DNA of 17,258 nucleotides from NCBI GenBank assembly GCA_012799545.1, contig JAAZLA010000170.1:1-17258 (forward strand). Direction: 5' to 3'. The stretch is from Treponema sp. (GTDB lineage Bacteria; Spirochaetota; Spirochaetia; Treponematales; Treponemataceae). Positions 7,493-14,508 of the stretch are shown here, one piece after another. The notes under the pieces are model-generated. The model made no database searches. It was not told the origin of the DNA and saw nothing but the letters and a program-made list of their open reading frames with translations. The position numbers and the translations under genes are program-made. Positions within the stretch are counted from its first letter, which is position 1. The number at the start of each line of letters is the position of its first letter.

Positions 7493-8497
7493 CTAAGTCA
7501 TATACTCAGAAAGTTCTTCTCCACTCACATTTAAACGCAAAGCTTGCACCGCTGTCCGCACATAGGAAACTTCTGCTTGCTTTACTTTAAACCAACACAC
7601 TAAAACCATCGCCGTAAACGGATATTTTCGAAAATTCTTCAAGGCTTTTTTTGTCAAATAGCCTTCCGCCGCTTGTGCGACCCACTTTGGATCGATAGAC
7701 CATATTTCATCTGGTTCATGGCGATTGAGAAAACGCTTATATTCCCAATCTTTCCAATCAGCAAAAGAATCTATTTCCTTATCTAAAATTTGTACAGCAG
7801 GTCCTGCTAAAATATCTTTTTCATCAGGATTATCTTTTAAGCCTGCCAAAAAAGGTATAATAGCTTCGGCATCATAGCCATAATAATACTTTAAGCGAAG
7901 AGCCCAAAGAATATTTTGTATAACGATATCTTCTTTGATAAAAGCTTGTACCGGTGCACGCTCTGCAGCAGGTAGACGCTGTACAGAAGCCCATAAACTT
8001 CGAATATACTGTACATCCAGTGCATGGTCTCTCGTTTTAAGCTCTTTTACCTTGGGAATAGTATCATACCAAGCAAAAACAGTATTTTCTGTCATTTTTT
8101 TTATATCTGGCCACTTACTATAATCAAGGATGGAAAAAGACTGCAAGTCAATAATCTCGGGCATCTGCGTTTTATTGTTCATTAAAGCGGATGAAATAAG
8201 CTTGAGATTATTGTATTCATATACTTGTAAAAGCTGGACGAGGACAGGGTCGGGTTTTGCATAATAGGACAAAAGCTGTGTAAAATCGGAAACAAAGACT
8301 TCCTCAGCTTTTTTTTCGATTGTTTGTGCCAAAAGATATTCGGGCAGAAGAGGCACTTCATCTTCAAAAAGAAGTTTCCACAAGTCTTGTAGTTTTTTTT
8401 CTTGAAATATACTTAAAAAGCGATTCCCGACAAAAGATTTAGAAAGCATCCCAGAAGCCTTTGCAAAAACAAAGGCATGTGCCGCCGACTTATCCAT
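7493..8497 (-). CDS. atpC: V/A-type ATPase subunit C (d-like rotor adaptor)
   Basis: The 334-residue protein fits the AtpC/NtpC family (equivalent to eukaryotic V0 subunit d), a funnel of three similar helical bundles that sits on the c-ring and receives the D-F axle. The sequence is almost all helical. It has the aromatic pattern expected in the repeats (VYEYNNLKLI, then LRLKYYYGYDAEAIIPFL) and a C-terminal FRKYPFTAMVLVCWFKVKQAEV segment resembling the family's end, where an inward-facing helix is followed by an R-x-I/V-like turn. Length is in the usual range (about 320-350). The ATG is 2 nt after the preceding gene's stop, with AAGG 5 nt upstream. Its position before atpI is one of the known bacterial orders. 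Confidence 0.9.
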   Translation of the reverse strand: MDKSAAHAFVFAKASGMLSKSFVGNRFLSIFQEKKLQDLWKLLFEDEVPLLPEYLLAQTIEKKAEEVFVSDFTQLLSYYAKPDPVLVQLLQVYEYNNLKLISSALMNNKTQMPEIIDLQSFSILDYSKWPDIKKMTENTVFAWYDTIPKVKELKTRDHALDVQYIRSLWASVQRLPAAERAPVQAFIKEDIVIQNILWALRLKYYYGYDAEAIIPFLAGLKDNPDEKDILAGPAVQILDKEIDSFADWKDWEYKRFLNRHEPDEIWSIDPKWVAQAAEGYLTKKALKNFRKYPFTAMVLVCWFKVKQAEVSYVRTAVQALRLNVSGEELSEYMT

Positions 8498-8499
8498 AT

Positions 8500-8814
8500 C
8501 TACCTTATTAACCTTTTATCCAGTAATTCTAAAAACAAGGTGCGAAGTGCTTCTGTATCTTGTGGAGTTTCAGTAATTTCACGAACAAAGTCGTTAAAAT
8601 CTTTTTCGTATTGTTCTTTAAGGGCAATACTTTTTTTAGTATAGTCAGCTTCAAGCTCTTTCATAAGCTTTTCATAAGCTTCCTTAAATTGCGAATCAAC
8701 CTCGGTTCGTGCCTTTGTTAAACGTGCGTCAGCTTCTACGTGCGCTTGATGCATAAATTCAGCCGCCCTTTTTTCAATTTCAATAAGATGACTTATAACA
8801 TCGGCACCAGCCAT
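8500..8814 (-). CDS. V/A-type ATPase peripheral-stalk subunit (G/H type, AhaH-like)
   Basis: The 104-residue product is almost entirely charged helix. Heptad-like spacing of Ala, Leu and Ile alternates with Lys and Glu from residue about 8 to 75, and a short hydrophobic tail (TLFLELLDKRLI) closes it. This matches the small subunit that pairs with E to form the peripheral stalk, named H in methanogens, G in Thermus and F in Enterococcus. An opening like the visible VISHLIEIEKRA is usual in that family. Position supports the call: it is the first gene of the ATPase block. The start has AGGGGG overlapping the upstream stop codon. Coiled-coil proteins match each other easily, so the call depends partly on context. 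I leave the symbol empty because naming differs between lineages. Confidence 0.85.
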   Translation of the reverse strand: MAGADVISHLIEIEKRAAEFMHQAHVEADARLTKARTEVDSQFKEAYEKLMKELEADYTKKSIALKEQYEKDFNDFVREITETPQDTEALRTLFLELLDKRLIR

Positions 8815-8824
8815 TATGATCCCC

Positions 8825-9304
8825 CTAAATTATCTTCTTTTCAGCCATTTTTTTTTCGTATGATTTTATAAGTTCGTGAACATCAACAGCCGTATTTTGT
8901 TCCAATATCCCTTGTAAAAATGCACGTTCATTGAGTATGAGTGCTAATTGCTTTAGGACCTGCAAATAACCAAGGCTATCCTCACTTGAGGCAACAATCA
9001 TAAAAACGAGGTGAACAGGATTTAAATCGAGTGCATTGTACTCTATACCCTTTTGGGAAACACCGATTGCGCCTCGCACTCCCTGAATGCCCTTTATTTT
9101 ACAATGTGGCAGGGCAACACCTTTTTTTATACCAGTACTCATCAAACGCTCTCTTTCTTGCAAAGCGAAAAGTATTTCATTTCTATTCAATGAGGGTTCT
9201 GAAGAAACTAAGACTTCTATAAGTTCTTCAAAAACCTCATCTTTAAAATCGCTTTCTAAATCGAGCTTTATTGCCTTAGGATTAAAAATCTTTCCTAAAA
9301 ACAT
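8825..9304 (-). CDS. PTS EIIA type-2 domain protein (fructose/PtsN-like)
   Basis: The 159-residue protein is a single EIIA domain of the mannitol/fructose/Ntr class. The active-site motif reads STGIKKGVALPHCKI (56-70), and His67 is the expected phospho-acceptor, as in the family pattern TG-I-x-x-G-x-A-x-P-H. The segment after it (VRGAIGVSQKGIEY, then NPVHLVFMIVASSEDSLGYLQVLKQLALIL) is also typical. No EIIB, EIIC, HPr or EI gene is nearby, so it is more likely regulatory than a sugar transporter part. It lies 13 nt after secG and 10 nt before the first ATPase gene, inside what appears to be one transcript. The ATG at 9304 has no clear Shine-Dalgarno sequence, so translation may depend on coupling to secG. 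I withhold the ptsN symbol because orthology cannot be shown here. Confidence 0.92.
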   Translation of the reverse strand: MFLGKIFNPKAIKLDLESDFKDEVFEELIEVLVSSEPSLNRNEILFALQERERLMSTGIKKGVALPHCKIKGIQGVRGAIGVSQKGIEYNALDLNPVHLVFMIVASSEDSLGYLQVLKQLALILNERAFLQGILEQNTAVDVHELIKSYEKKMAEKKII

Positions 9305-9317
9305 CTGCGTACCGTAA

Positions 9318-9689
9318 CTAGGAGTCTGTGTCTGCAGATTCTAAAAGGCTCGGTGCGGGATTGTCGGCGCTTGTTTCTTCTAACCAATATTCGATTTCTG
9401 TTCCTGAAGCATCTTGTGCACGAGCAGCATCTTCAAGACCCTTTGCATCAACTGATGGAGCTTTGTTCAATAAAGCAAGTCCAATACTCAAAGCAAAAAA
9501 AAGTGTAACTAAGACATAGGTTGTTCGTGTGAGCACATTTCCAGCTCTTGACCCAAAAGCAACATTACTTGCTCCGCCTAAAAGCCCACCTAAGCCATCG
9601 CCTTCTTCATTTTGTAAAAGTACAATCGCCACAAGTAAAAGACAGACAATAATAAATGCTATGAGCAAAATAATTCCTAAAACACCCAT
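9318..9689 (-). CDS. secG: Protein-export membrane subunit SecG
   Basis: The 123-residue protein is the small subunit of the SecYEG channel, which assists SecA-driven export. It has two transmembrane helices (about 4-25 and 55-74). Between them is the conserved cytoplasmic loop LLQNEEGDGLGGLLGG followed by FGSRAGNVLTRTT (about 46-58), the strongest SecG signature. A polar, acidic tail of roughly 45 residues follows the second helix, which makes it longer than the 75-110 residues of many SecG proteins. The ATG has GGAG 7 nt upstream. It is the first gene after the tpiA terminator and leads into the EIIA and ATPase genes. Confidence 0.95.
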   Translation of the reverse strand: MGVLGIILLIAFIIVCLLLVAIVLLQNEEGDGLGGLLGGASNVAFGSRAGNVLTRTTYVLVTLFFALSIGLALLNKAPSVDAKGLEDAARAQDASGTEIEYWLEETSADNPAPSLLESADTDS

Positions 9690-9721
9690 ATAAAAACTCC
9701 ATAGTTAAAAATTGTTAAAAT

Positions 9722-9752
9722 AGTATATTTTGATATTTCATTTTACCGTAAA
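9722..9752 (-). promoter_or_regulatory. Promoter candidate for the secG-EIIA-ATPase transcript
   Basis: TATACT (9727-9722) matches the -10 consensus at 5 of 6 positions. The best -35 is TTTACG (9752-9747, 4 of 6) at a long 19-nt spacing. Transcription would start near 9715, leaving a leader of about 25 nt. A start is expected here because a strong terminator lies directly upstream. A tandem GTTAAAA (9704-9710 and 9714-9720, plus-strand reading), spaced one helical turn, lies in the leader. Confidence 0.4.
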
Positions 9753-9753
9753 T

Positions 9754-9797
9754 AAAAAAAAAGTACAAGGGTATAATGAAAATAGCCTTGTACCTTT
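9754..9797 (-). terminator. Rho-independent terminator after tpiA
   Basis: The transcript carries GTACAAGG (9793-9786), a 15-nt loop, and CCTTGTAC (9770-9763). A G-U pair and flanking A-U pairs extend this to about 12 bp, and it runs into nine T residues (9762-9754). It lies 25 nt after the tpiA stop and should end the pgk-tpiA transcript. A second small hairpin (TAGAAAA/TTTTCTA, 9807-9825) overlaps the tpiA stop. Confidence 0.9.
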
Positions 9798-9822
9798 CTT
9801 AGATTTTAGAAAATCTCGTTTT

Positions 9823-10572
9823 CTAGTAGGCTTTACAAATTGCTTCAAAGCTATCGACTTTTAAAGCTGCTCCACCGATTAAACCGCCGTCAATATCCTT
9901 TTGAGCGAGTAAATCTTTTGCATTTCCTGCATTCATGGAACCACCGTACTGAATAATCGTTGCATCTGCCACTTCTTTGTCAAAAAGTGAGGCGAGTACG
10001 TCTCGTACATAGGCATGAATAGCTTGTGCATCTTCTGGCGTCGCCGTCTTTCCTGTTCCAATCGCCCAGACTGGCTCATAGGCTATAACGACGTTTTTCA
10101 TATCTTCTTTTGAAAGACCTGCCAAGCCTTTTTCTGTTTGTGCTTTACAAACAGCTTCAGCTTTTCCTGCTTCTCTTTCTTCTAGAAGTTCTCCAATGCA
10201 AAGGATAACTTCGAGCCCATGCTGCAAGGCAAGTTTTACTTTTTTATTGATCATAGCGTCATCTTCTTTGTAAATAGTTCTTCTTTCTGAATGCCCAAGA
10301 ATAACCGTTTCTACGCCAAGGTCCTTCAGCATCAATACAGAAACTTCACCCGTATGTGCGCCTGATTCATCGGTAGACATGTTTTGTGCGCCAAGGCGAA
10401 TATTTGAACCTTTTACAACTTGTGCTACAGCATCAAGGTTTGTAAATGAAGGTGCAATTAAGTATTTGTTTTTTCCATCTTTAAGAGCTGCAACTAAACC
10501 TTTTGCAAGTTCAAGCGCTTCTCCCTTTGTTTTGTTCATCTTCCAGTTACCGGCAATGTATTTTTGTCTCAT
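9823..10572 (-). CDS. tpiA: Triose-phosphate isomerase
   Basis: The 249-residue enzyme interconverts dihydroxyacetone phosphate and glyceraldehyde 3-phosphate in glycolysis. The (beta/alpha)8 family motifs are all present: AGNWKMN with Lys11, ILGHSERR with the electrophile His94, AYEPVWAIGTGK with the base Glu166 and loop 6 after it, YGGSMNAGN (209-217) and GGLIGGAAL (229-237) for phosphate binding. Length is standard. The start is 30 nt after the pgk stop, with AAAGGA upstream at a slightly long spacing. pgk and tpiA are probably co-transcribed and end at the terminator at 9754-9797. Confidence 0.98.
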   Translation of the reverse strand: MRQKYIAGNWKMNKTKGEALELAKGLVAALKDGKNKYLIAPSFTNLDAVAQVVKGSNIRLGAQNMSTDESGAHTGEVSVLMLKDLGVETVILGHSERRTIYKEDDAMINKKVKLALQHGLEVILCIGELLEEREAGKAEAVCKAQTEKGLAGLSKEDMKNVVIAYEPVWAIGTGKTATPEDAQAIHAYVRDVLASLFDKEVADATIIQYGGSMNAGNAKDLLAQKDIDGGLIGGAALKVDSFEAICKAY

Positions 10573-10602
10573 GTTTTTTTTCCTTTCTCTAAATGTATAT
10601 TT

Positions 10603-11862
10603 TTATTTTGTAGCTAAAACTGCTATTCCAGGGAGTGTTTTCCCTTCGAGGAATTCCAAGGAAGCACCACCACCCGTCGATACATGGCTCATCTTATCTG
10701 CAAGTTTTGCTTTATTGACTGCAGCAACAGAATCTCCACCACCAACTACAGAGATTGCTCCCTTTGCAGTTGCTTGAGCAACTAAGTCAGCAACCGTATT
10801 TGTTCCCTTTGCAAAGGCATCAAATTCAAAAACACCTACAGGACCATTCCATACGATGGACTTTGCGTTAAGAATCGCATCGGTGTATTTTGCTATTGTT
10901 TTGGGACCGACATCCATTCCCATAAGATTATCTGCAATGTCTTGCCCATCAACAGCGATAGCCTTTGCCTCAGGACTAAATGTTTCTGCACAAAGATGAT
11001 CTTCGGGAAGAATAATAGAAACATTTTTTTCCTTTGCAGCAGCAAGAAGAGATTTTGCGGTATCGATAAAATCATCTTCAACTAAAGATTTACCAACTGT
11101 ATAGCCTTGTGCCTTTAAGAATGTATAGGCCATGCCACCACCGATGATGAGGGCTGAAGCATTTTTAAGAAGGCTTTCGAGAACAGCGATTTTTGAAGAA
11201 ACCTTTGCACCACCGATAATTGCAATCATGGGTTTTGGAGGATTTGAAACCATTGGTTCTAAGTATTGTACTTCTTTTTCCATGAGGAAGCCGCCAACTT
11301 TTACATCTATAAATTGTGCAATAGTTGCGGTTGAAGCATGTGCTCTATGTGCGGTACCAAAGGCATCGTTTACATAGACATCGCCATAGCTTGCAAGTTC
11401 TTTTGCCATGGCTTCTTGTTCAGCAAGGTCCTTTGCTGTTTCGGCGCTTTCAAAGCGGGTATTTTCAAGCATCATCACATCCCCTTCTGCAAGGGCATCG
11501 ACTGCTGATTTTTGTCCAAGACATGATGGAGCAAAAACAACTTCTTTACCAATAAGCTTTGAAAGGTAGTCGGCAACAGGCTTCATGCGGTGCTTTCCTG
11601 CAATGTATGCTTCTTTGTCAAAGGTTTTTCCGTCTTTTTCAGCCTTTTCTTGCGCTTTTTTACTATCTTTTTTGGGATCGCCGAGATGGCTCATCAAAAC
11701 AAGAGAGCGCACATTTTGCTCTAGGATATATCGAATACTTGGAAGTGCAGCTTGAATTCTCGTATCATCTTGCACTACTCCATCCTTCATTGGCACATTA
11801 AAATCGACGCGCATAATAACACGTTTGCCCGATAAATCAATATCTTTTATTGTCTTAATCAT
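10603..11862 (-). CDS. pgk: Phosphoglycerate kinase
   Basis: The 419-residue enzyme transfers phosphate from 1,3-bisphosphoglycerate to ADP, the first ATP-yielding step of glycolysis. Visible motifs are RVDFNVP (18-24), GTAHRAHAS, IGGAKVSSKI, VWNGPVGVFEF, VVGGGDSVAA (GGGDS at 374-378) and TGGGASLEFLEG. The open frame extends 26 codons upstream to 11940, but the ATG at 11862 is the true start: it has a perfect Shine-Dalgarno sequence and matches the normal N-terminus (MIKTIKDIDLSGK). Two oddities are seen. The loop usually read SHLGRP/SHLGKP is SHLGDP with Asp62, and a charged insertion of roughly 20 residues (about 64-88) follows it. Such an insertion may be normal in this lineage. Confidence 0.98.
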   Translation of the reverse strand: MIKTIKDIDLSGKRVIMRVDFNVPMKDGVVQDDTRIQAALPSIRYILEQNVRSLVLMSHLGDPKKDSKKAQEKAEKDGKTFDKEAYIAGKHRMKPVADYLSKLIGKEVVFAPSCLGQKSAVDALAEGDVMMLENTRFESAETAKDLAEQEAMAKELASYGDVYVNDAFGTAHRAHASTATIAQFIDVKVGGFLMEKEVQYLEPMVSNPPKPMIAIIGGAKVSSKIAVLESLLKNASALIIGGGMAYTFLKAQGYTVGKSLVEDDFIDTAKSLLAAAKEKNVSIILPEDHLCAETFSPEAKAIAVDGQDIADNLMGMDVGPKTIAKYTDAILNAKSIVWNGPVGVFEFDAFAKGTNTVADLVAQATAKGAISVVGGGDSVAAVNKAKLADKMSHVSTGGGASLEFLEGKTLPGIAVLATK

Positions 11863-11866
11863 AAAG

Positions 11867-11874
11867 ACCTCCTC
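11867..11874 (-). promoter_or_regulatory. Strong Shine-Dalgarno sequence that fixes the pgk start
   Basis: GAGGAGGT, a full anti-16S match, lies 4 nt before the ATG at 11862. It decides against the longer in-frame extension to 11940 and suggests strong translation, as expected for a glycolytic enzyme. Confidence 0.9.
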
Positions 11875-11930
11875 ATTCCACAATCGTAAAATAATGGTTT
11901 TATAAAAAAAGCTTGTACTTTTTAACCTGT

Positions 11931-11959
11931 ATACTAGCAATAATCGATAAAAAAAGCAA
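11931..11959 (-). promoter_or_regulatory. Promoter candidate for pgk-tpiA
   Basis: TTGCTT (11959-11954), a 17-nt spacer and TAGTAT (11936-11931) preceded by TG-N give a -35 plus an extended -10. The predicted start is near 11924, with a leader of about 62 nt ending in the strong Shine-Dalgarno sequence. The region from 11863 to 12022 holds no gene and is the longest gap in the window. Confidence 0.5.
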
Positions 11960-11960
11960 G

Positions 11961-12020
11961 AATGAACTATAGTTTCTGTCTCGACTCTTTAAAATAAATT
12001 CTTTTGGCTCAATGAACTAT
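11961..12020 (-). repeat. 10-bp direct repeat flanking the capA 3' end and pgk promoter
   Basis: AATGAACTAT (plus-strand reading) occurs at 11961-11970 and again at 12011-12020, exactly 50 bp apart. The first copy is part of the 10-bp palindrome AACTATAGTT (11965-11974), which ends a few bases upstream of the pgk -35. Repeat plus palindrome could be an operator or chance in A/T-rich DNA. Confidence 0.4.
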
Positions 12021-12022
12021 TT

Positions 12023-13615
12023 CTATTCGACTAAGCTCACAGTGCGCCCGGAAATTTTACAGGGGTATTTTTCATAATACAGTCGTTTACCATCTACCAG
12101 TCCTATGCGAACAATCATAGTCTCTTCAGCCTTATACATTTCACTCATACCAGGAAAAACAAAATTGCCCAGAGACCAGACAATTAAGGCGTCTTTATAT
12201 GTTTCAATTGGCTGTAATACATGTGGATGTGAGCCAAACACAATGTTTGCACCTGCATCACAGAGGGCATGGTAAAAATCTTTTTGTTTTTTTGAAGGGC
12301 TAAAAACATATTCTTCACCACCGTGGACGTTCACAATAATAAAGCCACCGCGTTTTTTTTCTTCCCGAACAAGTTCTAAAATACGATCGCCCTCCCATAA
12401 AACTCCTGCCCTTGTCTCTGTTGCTGTTGTCATTGTTTTTCCATTAAAACCACTTCGCTCAATGGGATAGGCACCGCAAGAGAGGATAGAAACTTCTGTT
12501 CCGCGAATTCTGCGACGGTACCACCTTTCTGCCTCTGCTTGATTTAAGCCAGAACCTGATGTTGGAATCTCGTATGCTTCAAGAGCGGCAAGTGTTTCTT
12601 TAAAACCCTCTTCACCAAAATCATAAGAATGATTATTTGTAAGCATGAGGTAATTAAAACCTGCTTCTTTTAAGTAGGCGAGGGCTTTTTTATTGGCCTT
12701 AAAAGTATAGGTTTTTGTCGCATTTTTATTGCTTTTTGTAAGAACGCATTCAAGGTTTCCAATTGTTATATCGTTATTTTGTAAAATAGGCGTTGCGCTA
12801 GTAAAAACAGAGGCAGGGTCTTCACTAGAAATCAAAAGAGTATCTACACCCCGTGAAAGCAAGATATCCCCTACCGCAGATATAAAAAGGACCTGCTCTT
12901 TTTCACTTTTTGCCTCTTCCATTGCAGCCTTTTCAATTGGTTCAAAGCAGGATAAAAAAATATGTTTTGCCATCTTTTCTGCTTCAAGACGAAGCGAGTT
13001 TTTTCTTTCGCTTTCTCTCTTTTTTTTGCTTGGATTTGTAAAAAAAGAAAGGCTGGCAAAGCTTGATTCATAGAAGGGATAGTCTCTATCTCCGCTGTAG
13101 CTTTTTCCATAGGGAAGCGCAATAAAATCTGAAGGAAAGGAATTGAGTCTATGCCAGCAAAAGGTTTCTCGAGCTTTTTTTAGACCATTGCTCAAGCGCG
13201 GACTAAAAATGTCTTCAAGGCTCGGATAGTCTTCCATAAAGGAAATACTCGGATAGACCCAAGTTCTATGGAGCTCTTTTCTATCTATTGCTGGGGTGAA
13301 AACAAAGGAGTTTTTTCTCTCTTCTGTTTTATACTGCGAAAAACCAATTGCTTCAAAAAGCGCAAGCTCATCAGAGATGTGACTTTCTTGAAAGATAAAG
13401 CCTAAAAGATTTTTTTGATTAAGTGTTTTTTCTCCCTCTCCGTCAGGTTCTAAAATAAGCTTTATTTTTTTTCCTTCTAAGCTTTTTATATCAATCTCAT
13501 CAAAATACGATAAAAGTTCTGGCTCAACGAGGACTAGAAATTCTGTCTTAAAACAAGAAATAAAAAAAAGAGAAAAAAACAGTAAGCATCCTAAAAAAAA
13601 TATGTTTTTTTTCAT
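12023..13615 (-). CDS. CapA-family metallophosphoesterase-fold lipoprotein with unknown N-terminal region
   Basis: The 530-residue protein opens with a lipoprotein signal (MKKN, hydrophobic stretch, FFIS then Cys21), so it is probably anchored on the outer face of a membrane. Residues about 242-510 are a CapA/PGA_cap domain of the calcineurin-like phosphoesterase superfamily, with GD (249-250), NLE (287-289), NNHSYDFG (327-334), VNVHGGEEY (428-436), GSHPHVLQPIE (461-471) and SLGNFVFPGM (481-490). Putative metal ligands are kept. Residues about 22-240 match nothing I recognise with confidence; the stretch around 160-195 faintly resembles periplasmic-binding-like domains that precede CapA in some bacteria. 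In Bacillus CapA takes part in poly-gamma-glutamate production, but no capB or capC is present, so the substrate is unknown. ATG directly follows the ispH stop (TAA-ATG), with only a distant GAGG, suggesting coupled translation. Confidence 0.9.
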   Translation of the reverse strand: MKKNIFFLGCLLFFSLFFISCFKTEFLVLVEPELLSYFDEIDIKSLEGKKIKLILEPDGEGEKTLNQKNLLGFIFQESHISDELALFEAIGFSQYKTEERKNSFVFTPAIDRKELHRTWVYPSISFMEDYPSLEDIFSPRLSNGLKKARETFCWHRLNSFPSDFIALPYGKSYSGDRDYPFYESSFASLSFFTNPSKKKRESERKNSLRLEAEKMAKHIFLSCFEPIEKAAMEEAKSEKEQVLFISAVGDILLSRGVDTLLISSEDPASVFTSATPILQNNDITIGNLECVLTKSNKNATKTYTFKANKKALAYLKEAGFNYLMLTNNHSYDFGEEGFKETLAALEAYEIPTSGSGLNQAEAERWYRRRIRGTEVSILSCGAYPIERSGFNGKTMTTATETRAGVLWEGDRILELVREEKKRGGFIIVNVHGGEEYVFSPSKKQKDFYHALCDAGANIVFGSHPHVLQPIETYKDALIVWSLGNFVFPGMSEMYKAEETMIVRIGLVDGKRLYYEKYPCKISGRTVSLVE

Positions 13616-14506
13616 TTATACAGTATTTGCCTCTAAAAGTTTTTGCTCAACCTCATCGATGCTTTTATTTGCGGTGGATGCTCCGGCTGTTAAACCGACT
13701 TTTTCTAAGCGAAAAAACTCAGGTGGTATTTCGTGAGCAGCTTCGACGAGGGCTGCGTGGGGAGAGAGTTCTTGGGCCAAGGACAAAAGCCTTTGTGTAT
13801 TTGCCGAGTGCCTGCCCCCAATAACCAAAATCCCGTCAACTTCGTGTGCCAGCTCTCGTAAAAAAAGTTGGCGCTCCTTTGTTGCCGAGCAGATTGTATT
13901 GAATACTTCAATCTGTGGAAGTTTTTTTTGTAAAACTGCTATAATTGCATCGTATTCTTCTTTGCGTATTGTTGTTTGTGAAATGAGAATCGCTTTGTCA
14001 AAGGCTCTTGGATTTTTTTGAAATAGCTCAGACGTTTTAAAAAAAGTCTTTGCTTCTTCCGCATCTTTAAAAACAATTGCCTTATCTCCTGCATATGACG
14101 AAATAGATAGGACTTCACCATGACCGAGGTCGCCTGCAATAAAAACAAGAAAGCCATCTTGAGAATAGCTTGCTGCGCGTTTTTGACTTGCCTTAACTCG
14201 AGGACAGCTTGTATCGACTATGCGAGCACCCGTTTTTTCTATGCGCGTAAGGATTGAAGGAGATGTTCCATGAGCGCGAATAATAACAACGCTTTTTTCA
14301 TTGCATCTTTCTTCTATATACTCTTCGCTCAATAAGTGCAAGCCCTTATCATACAAGGCTTGCAAGGCTTGCTCATTATGTATGAGGGGACCGAGCATAA
14401 AAACTTCTTTCCCCTCATTTTCGTTCAAGACTTCCTCTGCCATATCGACAGCTCGTTTTACACCCATGCAAAAACCGAGCACCTTCGATCGAAGCACCTT
14501 CGCCAT
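13616..14506 (-). CDS. ispH: 4-hydroxy-3-methylbut-2-enyl diphosphate reductase
   Basis: The 296-residue iron-sulfur enzyme makes IPP and DMAPP from HMBPP in the last step of the MEP isoprenoid pathway. The three cluster cysteines are Cys13 (LGFCMGVKRAV), Cys101 (DTSCPRVK) and Cys206 (FNTICSATKERQ). Substrate-binding histidines sit at His43, His79 (RAHGTS) and His129, and the proton-relay glutamate is Glu131 (GHGEV). The C-terminal GASTANKSIDEV matches the family's GAS-T/A-P segment. It is a stand-alone reductase with no fused S1 domains. The start is 2 nt after the acyl-CoA synthetase stop, with AAAGGA in the overlap. It implies the host uses the MEP route. Confidence 0.97.
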   Translation of the reverse strand: MAKVLRSKVLGFCMGVKRAVDMAEEVLNENEGKEVFMLGPLIHNEQALQALYDKGLHLLSEEYIEERCNEKSVVIIRAHGTSPSILTRIEKTGARIVDTSCPRVKASQKRAASYSQDGFLVFIAGDLGHGEVLSISSYAGDKAIVFKDAEEAKTFFKTSELFQKNPRAFDKAILISQTTIRKEEYDAIIAVLQKKLPQIEVFNTICSATKERQLFLRELAHEVDGILVIGGRHSANTQRLLSLAQELSPHAALVEAAHEIPPEFFRLEKVGLTAGASTANKSIDEVEQKLLEANTV

Positions 14507-14508
14507 GC

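Noticed and set aside
11904..11923. AAAAAG/CTTTTT hairpin with T-run at the predicted 5' end of the pgk transcript
   Set aside because: The stem is almost all A-U pairs and very weak, and it lies at the first bases of the transcript; poly-A/T tracts are frequent in this genome.
11863..11940. In-frame 26-codon N-terminal extension of pgk
   Set aside because: It runs through the promoter and the perfect Shine-Dalgarno sequence, and the family N-terminus begins at the ATG at 11862.
11941..12022. Intrinsic terminator after capA
   Set aside because: A T-run (transcript sense) is present near 11947-11953 but no stable G/C-containing stem precedes it; the palindrome AACTATAGTT is A/T rich and too short.
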